A stretch of 58,449 nt of DNA from Emmonsiellopsis sp. PD_33 (Eukaryota; Ascomycota; Eurotiomycetes; Onygenales; Ajellomycetaceae): the NCBI GenBank assembly GCA_032988165.1, contig JANTQF010000217.1, forward strand, positions 1 through 58,449, given 5' to 3'. The notes beneath the pieces are model-generated. The model worked only from the letters and a program-made list of their open reading frames with translations, was not told the origin of the DNA and did no database searches. Position numbers and translations under genes: made by a program. Shown here one piece after another: positions 48,260 to 58,449 of the stretch. The first letter of the stretch is position 1. Each line of letters opens with the position of its first letter.

Positions 48260-49486
48260 GGGCAACATCTGTTTTGCCAGTCAGGCAAAGGGATTCCACT
48301 GAGGTGTGTGGTGGACAATCTGGATGAGCAGAAGGAAATTGTTGCTCAGATGCATGATAAGTTGAGTTATAAAGGCTGCAAGGCAACCAACTATAAGGTC
48401 TCTCAGTAATATTAGTGGGAAGGCCTGTTCACTGATGTCAAGGCATATTGCAAGAGATGCCATGAGTGCCAGTTCTGGGAAAGCAACCACCTCAAAGAGC
48501 CACTGTATCTGACTCACCACAACTATCTGTGGGATAAGTGGTGTATCAATGTCATCAAGTTTCTGAAAAACCAGGGGAAATTGTGTGCAGTTATTACTCA
48601 GAATGACCTCACTGGCTAGGTTGAAGGCCAGCCCCTCATGCATGCTAAGACTAAACATGTGGTGCAATTCATTTATAAGGATATCATATGTTAGTATGGC
48701 TGTTTCTGAGAAATGGTTTGTGATGGTAGGCCAGAAAATCAGAAGTGGACCAGAATTCTCACTGCCAAGTATTATGTCAGGTAAATAACAATTTCACCAT
48801 ACAATGCAAAAGTGAATGGCATGGTTGAATATGGCCACTGCCCTATTTCAGATGTGCTGGCAAAGCTTGCTGCAGATGGGAGGAATTGGGTTAATCATTT
48901 TCACTCAGTGCTGTGAGTAGATTATATCTCCATTTAATAGTCAACAGGTGAGACACCATTCTATCTGCAATATGACTATGATGCTATTCTCCCTGTTGAG
49001 CTTGAGATACTAACATGGCAAATACTTCTGTAGCACACTGTTCACTCTTGTGCTGACTTGATATACATGCAGATTCAACAGTTGGAGAGATAGGATGAGA
49101 ACCTGGAGGAGGCAGCCTTTCACCTATAGTGCACATGGGAGAAAAATTGGGATCTATTCAATGAAATCAAGCAGTTAGTGTGCAATCTGGTTCAGGTGGG
49201 AGATCTTGTCCTTCTACATGACATCAAAATAGAGATGTTCTATTCCATTAAACTTAACTTCTAATGGTTGGGTTCATATCATGTATGAGAAGTGAACCAT
49301 GAGAAAGGCACTTACTACTTTGAAGAACTGGATGGCACACTGTTCTGCAACACCACTGTAGGTAACTGGATAAAGAAATTTTACCTTCACAATGACCAAA
49401 TGCTGGCAGTGTTGGATAATGCAGATCTGGTGGAGGATAGTGGTGAGAAGGAAGAAGATGTGAGTAGGGGAGAGAATGCTTTATAG
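48260..49486 (+). pseudogene. Gypsy integrase (decayed)
   Basis: The zinc-binding part reads MHDKLSYKGCKATNY and YCKRCHECQFWE (HHCC type). The core follows (WDKWCINVIKFLKNQGKLCAV, then DGRPENQKW and SPYNAKVNGMVEYGHCPISD). The C-terminal part holds VGDLVLLHDIKI and a KGTYYFEELDGTLF segment typical of fungal Gypsy integrases. The frame ends near 49486 with an acidic tail (EDSGEKEEDVSRGENAL). Confidence 0.85.
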
Positions 49487-49922
49487 TCTCTGATTCCTCA
49501 TGATAAAAGTTTTGTAGTCATTATCTGACTACTGCATTTATTTCCTTATTTCATTCATTTTTCTTTATTTCCTTTGTTTGACTGTATCTACTCATCAGTT
49601 TATTTCCTTTATTAGTTGTCTCTTTGTGGTTCAAATGCCAGCATGAGTGGTATGCTAGAATCCAGATGCACCTTCACATTCCTTCACAGTTTTCTTTGTT
49701 TCTTTCATTTATAGCAGTATGTCTTTCTCCCTCTCTCATTTTGCTGGCTGCAGCTGCCTTTGCATCTCACATTTGAAAAACTATAAGAGTGCACTCTGCC
49801 CCACATTTCCCTCCACTTTCCCCTCATCATCATCACAGATATCTCAGTCTTGCTCTTGAACCAACCTACACCAACACACAACAGTGCTATATCTATGATT
49901 TCCCTCACTTCCTTCCTGCAAA
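49487..49922 (+). promoter_or_regulatory. Candidate internal promoter for the third Gypsy gene
   Basis: Between the integrase stop and the next ATG there is no coding signal. A TATA-like CTATAAGAG at about 49782 is followed by a pyrimidine-rich stretch (49797-49920) ending just before the ATG, the usual layout of a fungal promoter and leader. Confidence 0.45.
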
Positions 49923-52625
49923 ATGTTGAATTGCCAAAATCTGCATGCCCTGGCCCTGAAGCCCACTAACTCCCTTGCCTTGATTGAGTATGGGAAGAAA
50001 AAGTTGTCAACCACCAGGGAGATTCAGAAGTATATTAATACCCTTAACAGGCATGCAGCTTCACACTACCAGGTCCAGTGTGAAATCACCAATCTGATCA
50101 TGAGTAGGCATGAAGATAGAGAGGAGGAGGTTGCTGCATATTTTGAATGAATGAAGAAGGATGGGGCCTGACAGGCAGTGGTGTCTGAAGCTAACTTTTA
50201 CTACCAGACAGTGGAGATCTGTTGCATGACAGAGACAGTCAGGGTTCACCAAAATTGCACTTCAGAAGGGTATAAAACTTGTGTGGAACACTGGGGGAAG
50301 GCTACTACTGATAAATTCTAACTAATACTGAAGAAGGATAAATGGTGTAGATGTATAGTAACCCTCACAAGAAATTATGACTATCCATCTGCAGTGGGGA
50401 GAATCAACTAGATAATATGAATCCAGCTGTGTCAGAATCCTGGGAGAGATAAAAAGCTTCATAAGGAACTGATGCTTTCAGACCTTGAGAATGCCTCAAG
50501 GCCAGATTTTGTTGGCCCTGAGTTGAATATGGAAGCCATCCATGCTGCTGGGCTTTATGTTGGTCCTGATGGAATTCTTACTGAAGGTACCCTACTATCT
50601 CTTTCTGTGCCTGCTGACTCTTACCTATTAATTCTCTTATCTTCACCCTCTCAAAATCTTCAGCATCAGCCTCCTCCAGCTTCACTGTGCAATTCCTATA
50701 TGACTAGCCAAACACCTCTGCCTTCTCCTTGCCCTCCTCAGAATAATTACTGCCATTCTGAATCAGTTCCCATGTCCCCTTCTACTTTCTTGCCTGATGC
50801 TTCTTGAAACCCTGGCCCTGTTTTACCTACTCCTTGCCCACAACATGTCTCTAACCAATTAGTTTCATTGATAGCTACCTCCCTGTCTAATGTCAGCCTC
50901 TCCTGTTTTGCCAGCCTGTCACCAGAAGAAATGGTAGAGCTTGAGAATCAAAATGCTGACAAGGAGGATCCTGATGTTACTGAAGCTGTTGAGAAGTGTT
51001 AGGAGACTAGCTGTCATAGATGCACATGTTATTAGAATGTCAAGCCTGCCTTAAAAGCTCAGCTCAATGATGTGAAGGAGCTGAATGATAGTCAGCTTGT
51101 CAAGCTTCTGAATCAGCTTGCAAGACTATCATCCCCTTTTCCTTTGTATTATCATCATGCTGTCAATCTTGGAGGGAAAATTGGTTTGCTGACTCAGGGT
51201 TTGGATCAGATAGCTTTGACATCCAGGCTCAAGGCTGTCATTAATAGCCACAGAAATCTTGGCTGGATCTGCACTGCTAACAGTACTTTTCATTATTTTT
51301 ACAAAGGGTGCTGCCCTGCCCACCCAGAGGATTTTCTTCAGATATATTGCATGAAGCATGCTGCCCTCCCTGCCATCACTCTGCTGAACTGGATGAGTAT
51401 GTTGAAGAACCTTGACCTGGAAAGTATAAATGTGGACCTCACACTGAATGACTGGAGTGCAGATGGCTCTTTATCTCTTTCAATTTTCTCCTAGCTCTAA
51501 ATGGAGATGGCTGTGGGAAATGTGCCTACTGCATATAACATACTTGAAAAGATGGTGGTGCATGAATGAGACATATACTCATTCCATTAGTGAAAGGATC
51601 AGAAGTTGCTGGGGTGACTCTGCATGATGCTCCATGGAATTGTCCAGCAGATAATTTACTAGGATCTGGTTTACTATGCCTGGTATGTTACTCTTTGCCT
51701 GGATCATCAGACAAGACTCATCTCCTACCCTTATTATGCTAAGTTTGCCAGAAAGGGGGATAGCACATTTTTCCAACATATTGATATCAACATTCAGTGC
51801 CTTACTGAGGAGAATCATGGTGCAAATATGATCTAAGAGTCTATTAGCATGACAAACAAGGATCATGCAAACTGCATGACTGTGGTCCCTAGCATGCATC
51901 ACTGTGTCTCTGAGTGGAATTGCCAACTTCATAGAAGGGGGTTTCCAAATAATAGAATCATTCAGGACATCTCCCCACAGATGCTCACCAATCAAGATTT
52001 GCAGGATTTCAAGACCAGCTGAAAGACTGTTCCTTACAAACAGGGAGATGTGTGAATCACCATGCCACATATTCCCCATGGGAGTACTGGCCCAGCTATG
52101 ATTAAGCAGAGAATAATGCTTCTGTGGTTCATTGAAATCCAGAAAGATGGTAAGTCTTTGGAAGTTCCAGAGAGCAACACATGGAAGCAACTCTTACAGG
52201 TAAATTAAGACCTCATTCATAGACCTGCAACACCCTCTAGCCTGCCTATTTTGTATGGTAGCATTCCTTATCACTTTCCTGCCATCATAGCTGTGACAGG
52301 TCTTGGTGCACTTTCTGAAGCTTTGATTGGATATTGGTGATGAGATGATCCTTTGGTCCAGAGAGAGTAGCAGATTCTTTTTAGCCTGGTGCCTGATCAG
52401 CCAGCTAAGAATTATGTTCTAGCCTGGCATAAGAGAGCTGTAGGGGCTGCAGTTCATGCCTTCATAACTGTAATGAATACTGAGAAACAGCTGTTCAGCC
52501 AGTGAAGTTTCTTTTACTACTACTACAATAACATTCCTCTTGATTCTATTGTTGATAACTGTGTAGCTGCAGAAGGAGATACCATTAAGATCCCAGTTCA
52601 CAGTCATAAGGAGATAGATGCCAGC
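49923..52625 (+). pseudogene. Extra Gypsy gene after integrase, Fe(II)/2-oxoglutarate dioxygenase-like C-terminus
   Basis: Starting MLNCQNLHALALKPTNSLAL, the plus-strand reading runs through a helical segment, a Ser/Pro-rich linker (50590-50810), then LARLSSPFPLYYHHAVNLGG and a C-terminal domain from about 51650. That domain has FFQHIDINIQCL (HxD at 51777-51785), GANMI, CMTVVPSMHH, then PHIPHGSTGPA (His at 52077) and an Arg 11 residues later (52110). HxD, a distal His about 100 residues on and an Arg shortly after are the iron and 2-oxoglutarate ligands of that superfamily. YYYYNNIPLDSIVDNCVAAE closes the reading. Stops and probable introns (for example around 52200) break it. Substrate unknown. 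Fold call inferred; not a standard Gypsy protein. Confidence 0.6.
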
Positions 52626-53618
52626 TAGCTGATTCAGTCAATCATGATTTCCTGCCCCAGGGCTAGGAAATGTTTCAGCCAATCAGAGCCCACCATTCTG
52701 CTGCAGTTGCTGCCCTTGCCATCACTGGCACATGTTTATTTTTCTCACTGTATTGCCCAGTCTTTTTCCTTGTGATTTCAGTTTCTGCCCTCTCTGCCCA
52801 TCTCCATGCTGTGTTTCCTCCACATTTTCCTTATTTTTCTTTTTGTTTTTCTATGCTCAGTATGCTGCTACTCTGTATTTATTTTCCTCACTGTTTTTAC
52901 TTCCCTTTCTGTGCTTACTTGCCTGTATATATCTTGCCCTGTGCCTTCTGCTTTTGATCCCATCTGCTGTATTTTCCTTCTTTGCTCTCTATTTTCTTGT
53001 GTCCCTTCATCTTCATCATCTATACTACTTGCCTCAATCTTCATTTGCTACCTGTCATCAGCTGCCCTGCCTACCTAGAGCATGCTCTTCCTTCATTGCT
53101 GACCTGCCCATTTATTTCTCTGGGCCTTGTCTCTGCTCAGCAGTTTACATGTCCTAGGGCTGCACTCTGCCCTCCCCTCATCTAGAAACCTCTCACCAAT
53201 CCTGTTCCAGCCCCTGTCTCTATCCCTGGCCATGGGGGCTGCTGCCCTACAATTCCATAATTCAAGCTGTTGATGAACTGTCCTGTCTGGGCCTCTGTCC
53301 AAAAACACCAGCCACATTTACTGCAGCCCAGGAGGGGCTTTATCATTGCTAACTTGCCCATTCATCTCTAGGCTGCCTCCTTGCCTCAATGTAGCCACTT
53401 TCTTGCAAACAGACAATCCAACACACAGCACATGGCCACTCATTAACTGACTTTGGGACTACATAGTCAGATCAATTTCAGGACAACATATTCAGAGCTG
53501 CTGCCCTCACTGCAGAGCAGATTGATTTCAGGACAACATATTCAGATCTGCTGCTCTCACTACAAAACTGAGCCATTCTTTTATTCACTAGGTTGGCAAA
53601 TCAGAGGGAGGAAAGATA
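52626..53618 (+). other. Gypsy 3' non-coding region and polypurine tract
   Basis: Starts with a copy (52633-52695) of the CCAATCA-rich segment found in the probable intron. Then follows a long T/C-rich stretch (52700-53250) whose open frames are just hydrophobic artefacts. A short direct repeat (TCAATTTCAGGACAACATAT and its near copy) lies at 53466 and 53524. The purine-rich tract AGAGGGAGGAAAGATA (53603-53618) adjoins the 3' LTR. Confidence 0.6.
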
Positions 53619-53937
53619 TGTGGTGGAGATCCACCATCAGGTCAGATCAATTTTTTGCTGAGGCTTTTCACCACCAAGCACAGCCATGAAGATAGATATT
53701 TTCCTTTCATTGTGAGACTTCATTCATTCATTCATGGATTTCTCATGCATGTGTATGCTTCTTTGAGATAGATCTTTTGTTTCTTTTGTGTGTTGCCTTA
53801 TCATTCTATTACTGTGTTGTTTTGTACTATAGATTGCCAATACATTCCTCTGCTTTGACATCAATATCAATTCTTTTCTTGTGTTTGCCACTGCCCTGTT
53901 CAGTGCCGCCTGATGCGCACACCCTGTCCCCACTTCA
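53619..53937 (+). repeat. 3' LTR, Gypsy copy 1
   Basis: 319 bp, TGTGGTGGAGATC...CCCACTTCA. It keeps two or more CpG sites near its end that the other two LTRs have lost. Confidence 0.88.
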
Positions 53938-54306
53938 CTATAATTAAGCTTAATAAGTAATTATTATTTATTAAAATAAAAATAGTATTAGCATCTAGAT
54001 AATACTAGAAATGTCTCTGAGAGCTTATCATCAAGATAGATTCTATATTGCCACTTCAACTTAATAGCTGTTAAATATTAGCCAGTGCACACATAGTATA
54101 TTAAAGTGAATTATATAGTATTAGTGAGCATACCTCTATCAGCCTCATCATTCAGCAGGAAGCCATGTTTGGTCAGATTGTGTTTGAAATGATAGGTTGT
54201 TTCTTGTTTGCACATCCCTCTCATATGAAATTAGCAGTTAGTGTCACTTTTTTTTGGTATTATATGATGTGTGCCTGGCACACTGCCTCTCTTTCCTGGC
54301 TCATAT
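53938..54306. other. Spacer between the two Gypsy copies
   Basis: 369 bp of AT-rich DNA with no recognised feature; it is not part of either element. Confidence 0.5.
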
Positions 54307-54625
54307 TGTGGTGGGGATCTGCCATTAGGTTGGATCAATTTTTTGCTGAGGCTTTTTACTATTAAGTATAGTCATAAAGATAGATATTTTCCTTTCATTG
54401 TGAGACTTCATCTATTTATTTGTAGATTTCTCATGCATGTGTATGCTTCTTTGAGATAGATCTTTTATTTCTTTTGAGTGTTACCTTATCATTTTATTAC
54501 TATGTTGTTTTGTACTAAAGATTACCAATACATTTCTCTACTTTAATATTGATATTGATTCTTTTCTTATGTTTGCTACTGCTCTATTTAGTGCCATCTA
54601 ACATACACACTTTATCCCTACTTCA
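54307..54625 (+). repeat. 5' LTR, Gypsy copy 2
   Basis: Begins TGTGGTGGGGATC and ends CTACTTCA; aligns end to end with both LTRs of copy 1, with heavier transition damage. Confidence 0.85.
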
Positions 54626-57600
54626 TTGGTACACATGATTGAAAACATGAATGGATGAATAGATGGTAGTATTAATACAGATAATTATACTAAGTTTCTT
54701 TCCCCTTTTTCCTTTTCTTTTGTTGAGTGTGTTACTCAATGCAATTCTCTTATTTTAGTTTGTAATAGGCTCATTTAGTTGGAGCAGGCCTGCAGCCTTG
54801 CAGCTGCACCAATGGTAATACTACTAGAAGAAAACTTTGAAGAATAGATCTACTGAACTATTAAATTCATCAAGTTATTCCTTAATAAATACAGACTCTA
54901 GTGAGAAGAAAAATCTACAGTAGATCTTGCAGTTTCTTCTCTTCCTTGAGTTTCTGAACCTCTACCTGCAAAAAGATATAGATATTGTCATCATTATTAA
55001 CCTATTTCTCATTTATAAATGAAAGTTACTTGTCTATTTATTTCTTCATTAATATATGCTTTCTAAGCATGCTCAGTTGAACTTCATCACACATTATTAA
55101 ACTCAGTTAGGAAAAGCATTAGCTCTGCTGCTAAAAATTAAGATTAATAGTAAGAAGATATCTAGCTCTATCAATTCCTCATCAGGCCTGTCTACACCTA
55201 GCAGTGCCTTGCCTCCTAAAAGCAAAATAATTTATTAGTAGCTTGTCATGCTCATGCTGGTTCCTGAATCCCTTGAAGCCCTCTCTTTTGATAGGAAGGA
55301 TGTTACTCAGTTTGTCAATCAGTTTGATGCTGTACTGAAGCTGCACTATATTTTTAAGAATGAAGTCTTAATAGTTTTATGTAACTATTACTCTATAAAA
55401 CTGCAAGGTCATGTAGATTGACTGGTGAAGGACCTGCAAATCTAGATGAAAGTTAAGGCCAGATTGATATTAGAGTTCTAGTAGAATGATACTTATCAGT
55501 AGATGTACAATTAAATCTATCTGAATGTTCTATCTAGTTTCAAATGATTTTTCAGCTGAAACATTCTCACTTTCTACTGTCAATTTCATGCTATCACTGA
55601 GCTACTGATTAGCTGGAATGAAATTTAGGAATCTCTTGCCTATCAGTTGTTCTTATGAGGCCTGCCTGATGAAGTTTGTGAGAAGGCTTTTTGTAAGGCT
55701 AGGTTTAACTAAAATAACCCATCTGAGTGGAAGATTTCAAAGGTTTGTGAAGCTGCAGCTGAATCTCAGAAAGTTAAGAAAAAGATAATCTGAATAATTA
55801 CATCTAATTTAAATTCTCATATAATGCTACTTACTCAGCTGCTTCCTACTCAATCTATTTTTAATCTATTTATTCTGACTGTGTTGAGACCTTAAGTAGC
55901 TCTCTCTGCACTACCTGCTTCTTCTGATTTAGCTTCAAGGAATTTGAATGATAGCTTGCTTGAATCTTTCATCAACTAGATGGATATGCTGTCACTAGTC
56001 ATTGCAGGTTTCCAACAGCAGGAGAATATATAATAATCAGCTGTGATGCTATGTGTTCTCACCCACTAGGAATCTATTGATTCTGCTCAAAATCTTGCAA
56101 ACATTTCCTATTATAGGATACAGTGTGGCCCTGATGGTCCATATCAACCTTGATCTGGAAGCATATCATAATATGATTACCCTTCTTGTGTCTGTTGGAA
56201 TTGTAGTGACTCCTCTCACATGCTCTCTTAGTGTCTCCAAATTGGTGAGCTGATCAACCAGGGAAAGATCCATTGAAATAGAATGGGTAAATACTTTGAT
56301 GAATATATGATGTAGCATGACCTAAAGATCAATATGAATCAGTATGAATCACATATTATTATCATTAAGTATACTCTTAAGTAGAGATCTACACCTCCCA
56401 TTATTCTATTAGTAGTAAAACTCTGTAATAATAGCAGCATTCTTATTTCCTCTGACAGCAGCTCATTACCCACAGTCAATTTTATTAGCATATATGATGT
56501 TAGATTCAAAAGTAGTGCAGAAGAAGGCAACTCAGACAGCAAAGTAGAAGAGGTTGCTAGTATGATAACTACTTAAGTTGCTGTAGAAAATAGTAAGAGT
56601 AAAGAATCAGCTGCTGATAAGAATCAATCTACACTCTCTAACTGGATTGAAAAGGAGAAAGCCCTATCTTCTACTCATTCTTAAAGGGTCAATTACTATT
56701 CAGATGGCTCCCAAAAATTAATTTCATTTGCTGAGGATATCATCTCATCTTCATCTAATCTCAATGAATTATAGATTCTTCTTGACAGCTAACTTCAGGA
56801 AGAAATACCAACTCAGCTGATCAATAAAGCTGTGCCTGATGCTGAGATGGCTAAAGTGCCTGAGATTCAGAAGAAAACTATTCTCTGCTGTCTCAGGAAG
56901 CCTAAAGGGCTAAAACTATCTGCTAAAATGAGAGATAAGAAGAATCATGCTGCTGCAACCCAAATAGTCTTTGAGAAAATTATATGTTAAGAAATTATCA
57001 GAATTTAGCTTAAGAATATTATAGTTTATTCTGTCTAGTTGTAGCAGACATTCTTCTAGAATCTTCCAGCTGAAGTTTAATAGCATATAATTAAGAAAGA
57101 ATCTGCTAGAGTCTTCTTTATTCAGCTCTTCTATTATATCTCAGAATATGATCCTCAGTGGAACTTGATGTTTATTAGTTATATTAAGTTTTCTGTCAGC
57201 ATCAGAAAGGATTAAACTAAAGTTATATTCAACAGCAGAGTAAAGATCAACTGCATGATGAAGAGTACTACCTTGAGTCTCAGCCTGATCATTCAGAAAG
57301 ATACTCTTAAGCTGATTCTTAGCACTAATGATTAGTATAGTGATATTATTGAAATCTATAAGAATATCTCAGTTTGTGTTGAATCTATATCTATATCTTA
57401 AACCTTCTTCATTCTAGAGTGTGGTTCCCATGAGTGCATTCTAGGCTACCTCTATGAAAACATGACTTAGTTAGTGTAACAGATAGATAATGTAGGTGAT
57501 GTCACTATCATAGTTTTTAATCTAGATGATGAAACTAATCAGATCTCCTTCCTCAGCTATTCTTCAGAAGACTATGATGATAGACAGCTAGATGATTTTT

Positions 57601-58322
57601 ACAGCAAGTATTAGTCTTTAAATTAGAGGTACTAAGTCCAACTGATCTTTACAATGATAGTAGTAAGTAAAGAGATGAAGTCAGAGTTAGTAATATCAGT
57701 GTAGCAGATAGCAGGATAAAAATTCTACTGTGTAAGAGTAGTGAGAGGAAATTCAGCTAATCATAATTTCCTGACCTAGAGCTAATAAATATCTTCAGCT
57801 AATTAGAGGTTACTATTTAATTACCTTAGAAATCTTTACTACACATTTCTACCATTCTATAATAATATTTTCAGCTATCTTTATGTGCTACATTTCCTTT
57901 CTTACAGTGCTCTGTCTCTAAAATTCATCAAGTTCATGGCATGTAATTATATAACCTTCCTCTCTATAATTCTACTAAGCCTTCTTTTTGATCTCACCAC
58001 TCAATTATCATCATACTGTACAAGTAGAAGACAGATAAGATTCAGCCCCTTAATATATTAGTAATAGATGAAGAGATGCCTGATAGAACAGATTAATGAA
58101 GAGAGATTCATCAGAAATGATATCAAAACAACATTAAATCTATAAAGAATTTACTTTCATCTTATAATTACCTGATCACACCTTATTTCTCAGATTGCCC
58201 ACACAGCTCTCACCTCACACCCAACAGGATAGAAAAGCTTCAAATTGGATTGATTTTAACATCTTAGAAACACAAGCTACTGATTGAGATCTTACTCAGG
58301 TGGGAGAAAGTATTAGCATGGA
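54307..58322 (+). mobile_element. Ty3/Gypsy element, copy 2, interrupted on the right
   Basis: A 319-bp LTR (54307-54625) is followed by the same internal order as copy 1: leader, gag (about 55150-56690), protease region, intron-like stretch, and the start of reverse transcriptase. The match stops at 58322, at the point equivalent to about 46606 in copy 1, where hAT sequence begins. Compared with copy 1 it carries many more C-to-T and G-to-A changes, often CA to TA, so it has decayed further. The coding parts are not functional. Confidence 0.88.
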
Positions 58323-58449
58323 TAGACTGGCCGCTGGGACCATGAATTTTCATGCATGTTTAGTTTGGTTTGGTTTGGTTTCAGTCCCATATGTGGAATA
58401 AAACATGACCCCAAGAATTTAGAACATATTTAATGACTTAATTATAAAT
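58323..58449 (-). mobile_element. End of a second hAT copy, reversed, running off the window
   Basis: These 127 bp are the reverse complement of 40974-41100 with about two differences, so this is the right end of the same hAT family in opposite orientation. It interrupts Gypsy copy 2; AGCATGGA (58315-58322) would be its target duplication. It retains a CpG in the terminal repeat that the right end of copy 1 has lost. Confidence 0.92.

Larger units (their letters stand above)
42585..53937 (+). mobile_element. Ty3/Gypsy LTR retrotransposon, copy 1 (about 11.35 kb)
   Basis: Two LTRs (42585-42901 and 53619-53937) bracket gag, protease, reverse transcriptase/RNase H and integrase in the Ty3/Gypsy order, all on the plus strand, followed by an extra gene. 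A purine-rich tract (AGAGGGAGGAAAGATA) directly precedes the 3' LTR, as expected for plus-strand priming. The LTRs begin TG and end CA and differ mainly by transitions. No clear target duplication is visible. Coding parts are broken by C-to-T-type stops. Confidence 0.92.
24341..58449. other. AT-rich, CpG-depleted transposon island
   Basis: From about 24.34 kb to the right edge the DNA is AT-rich and CG dinucleotides are almost absent. Recognisable coding remains are all from mobile elements, and most stops are TAG, TAA or TGA where related proteins would have Gln, Arg or Trp. That is the mark of C-to-T mutation on either strand (RIP-like and/or methyl-CpG decay). No intact host gene is seen. 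Confidence 0.9.

Noticed and set aside
52670..53185. Hydrophobic frames up to 141 codons in the Gypsy 3' region
   Set aside because: Product of a long T/C-rich stretch; three frames overlap with similar composition, so not a membrane protein gene.

Overview
The window is from a filamentous ascomycete, most likely a Eurotiomycete of the Aspergillus/Penicillium type. The evidence is short GT-AG introns of about 41-132 bp (several with CTAAC-like branch sites), a fungal full-size PDR transporter, a Zn2Cys6 regulator, and a mutated transposon island next to intact genes. It has two halves with a sharp change near 24.34 kb.

Left half (1-24.3 kb): normal GC content and intact spliced genes. In order these are a dephospho-CoA kinase (minus, 3' end outside the window), a DUF3431 membrane protein (minus), a small two-exon unknown gene (plus), a six-exon PDR-type ABC transporter (minus) facing a Zn2Cys6 transcription factor (plus), the 25-kDa subunit of cleavage factor Im (minus), an insulin-degrading-enzyme-like M16 peptidase (minus), and an eight-exon MFS anion:cation symporter (minus). 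I rebuilt exon structures by hand; every fully bounded gene closes in frame. The ABC/TF pair shares a 0.7 kb promoter and may be a small efflux-plus-regulator unit.

Right half (24.3-58.4 kb): AT-rich, almost without CpG, with no intact host gene. It is a nest of decayed mobile elements. From the left: a short decayed coiled-coil reading frame; a decayed Helitron replicase/helicase (minus) preceded by an array of alternating 36- and 45-bp coding repeats; a second array of the same family in inverted orientation; a 40-bp tandem array; a full-length 5.5 kb hAT element with terminal inverted repeats and a perfect 8-bp target duplication; an 11.35 kb Ty3/Gypsy element with both LTRs; and a second, more mutated Gypsy copy broken by the end of another hAT copy at the right edge.

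Two cargo genes stand out. The hAT element carries, besides its transposase, a minus-strand gene whose translation aligns with the histone H3 fold, next to a plus-strand coiled-coil protein with a long acidic tail. The Gypsy element carries a third gene after the integrase, apparently with its own promoter, whose C-terminal part has the HxD...H...R pattern of Fe(II)/2-oxoglutarate dioxygenases. Both suggest transposons carrying chromatin- or DNA-modification-type genes. All are interrupted by stop codons, so they are read here as relics of such systems.
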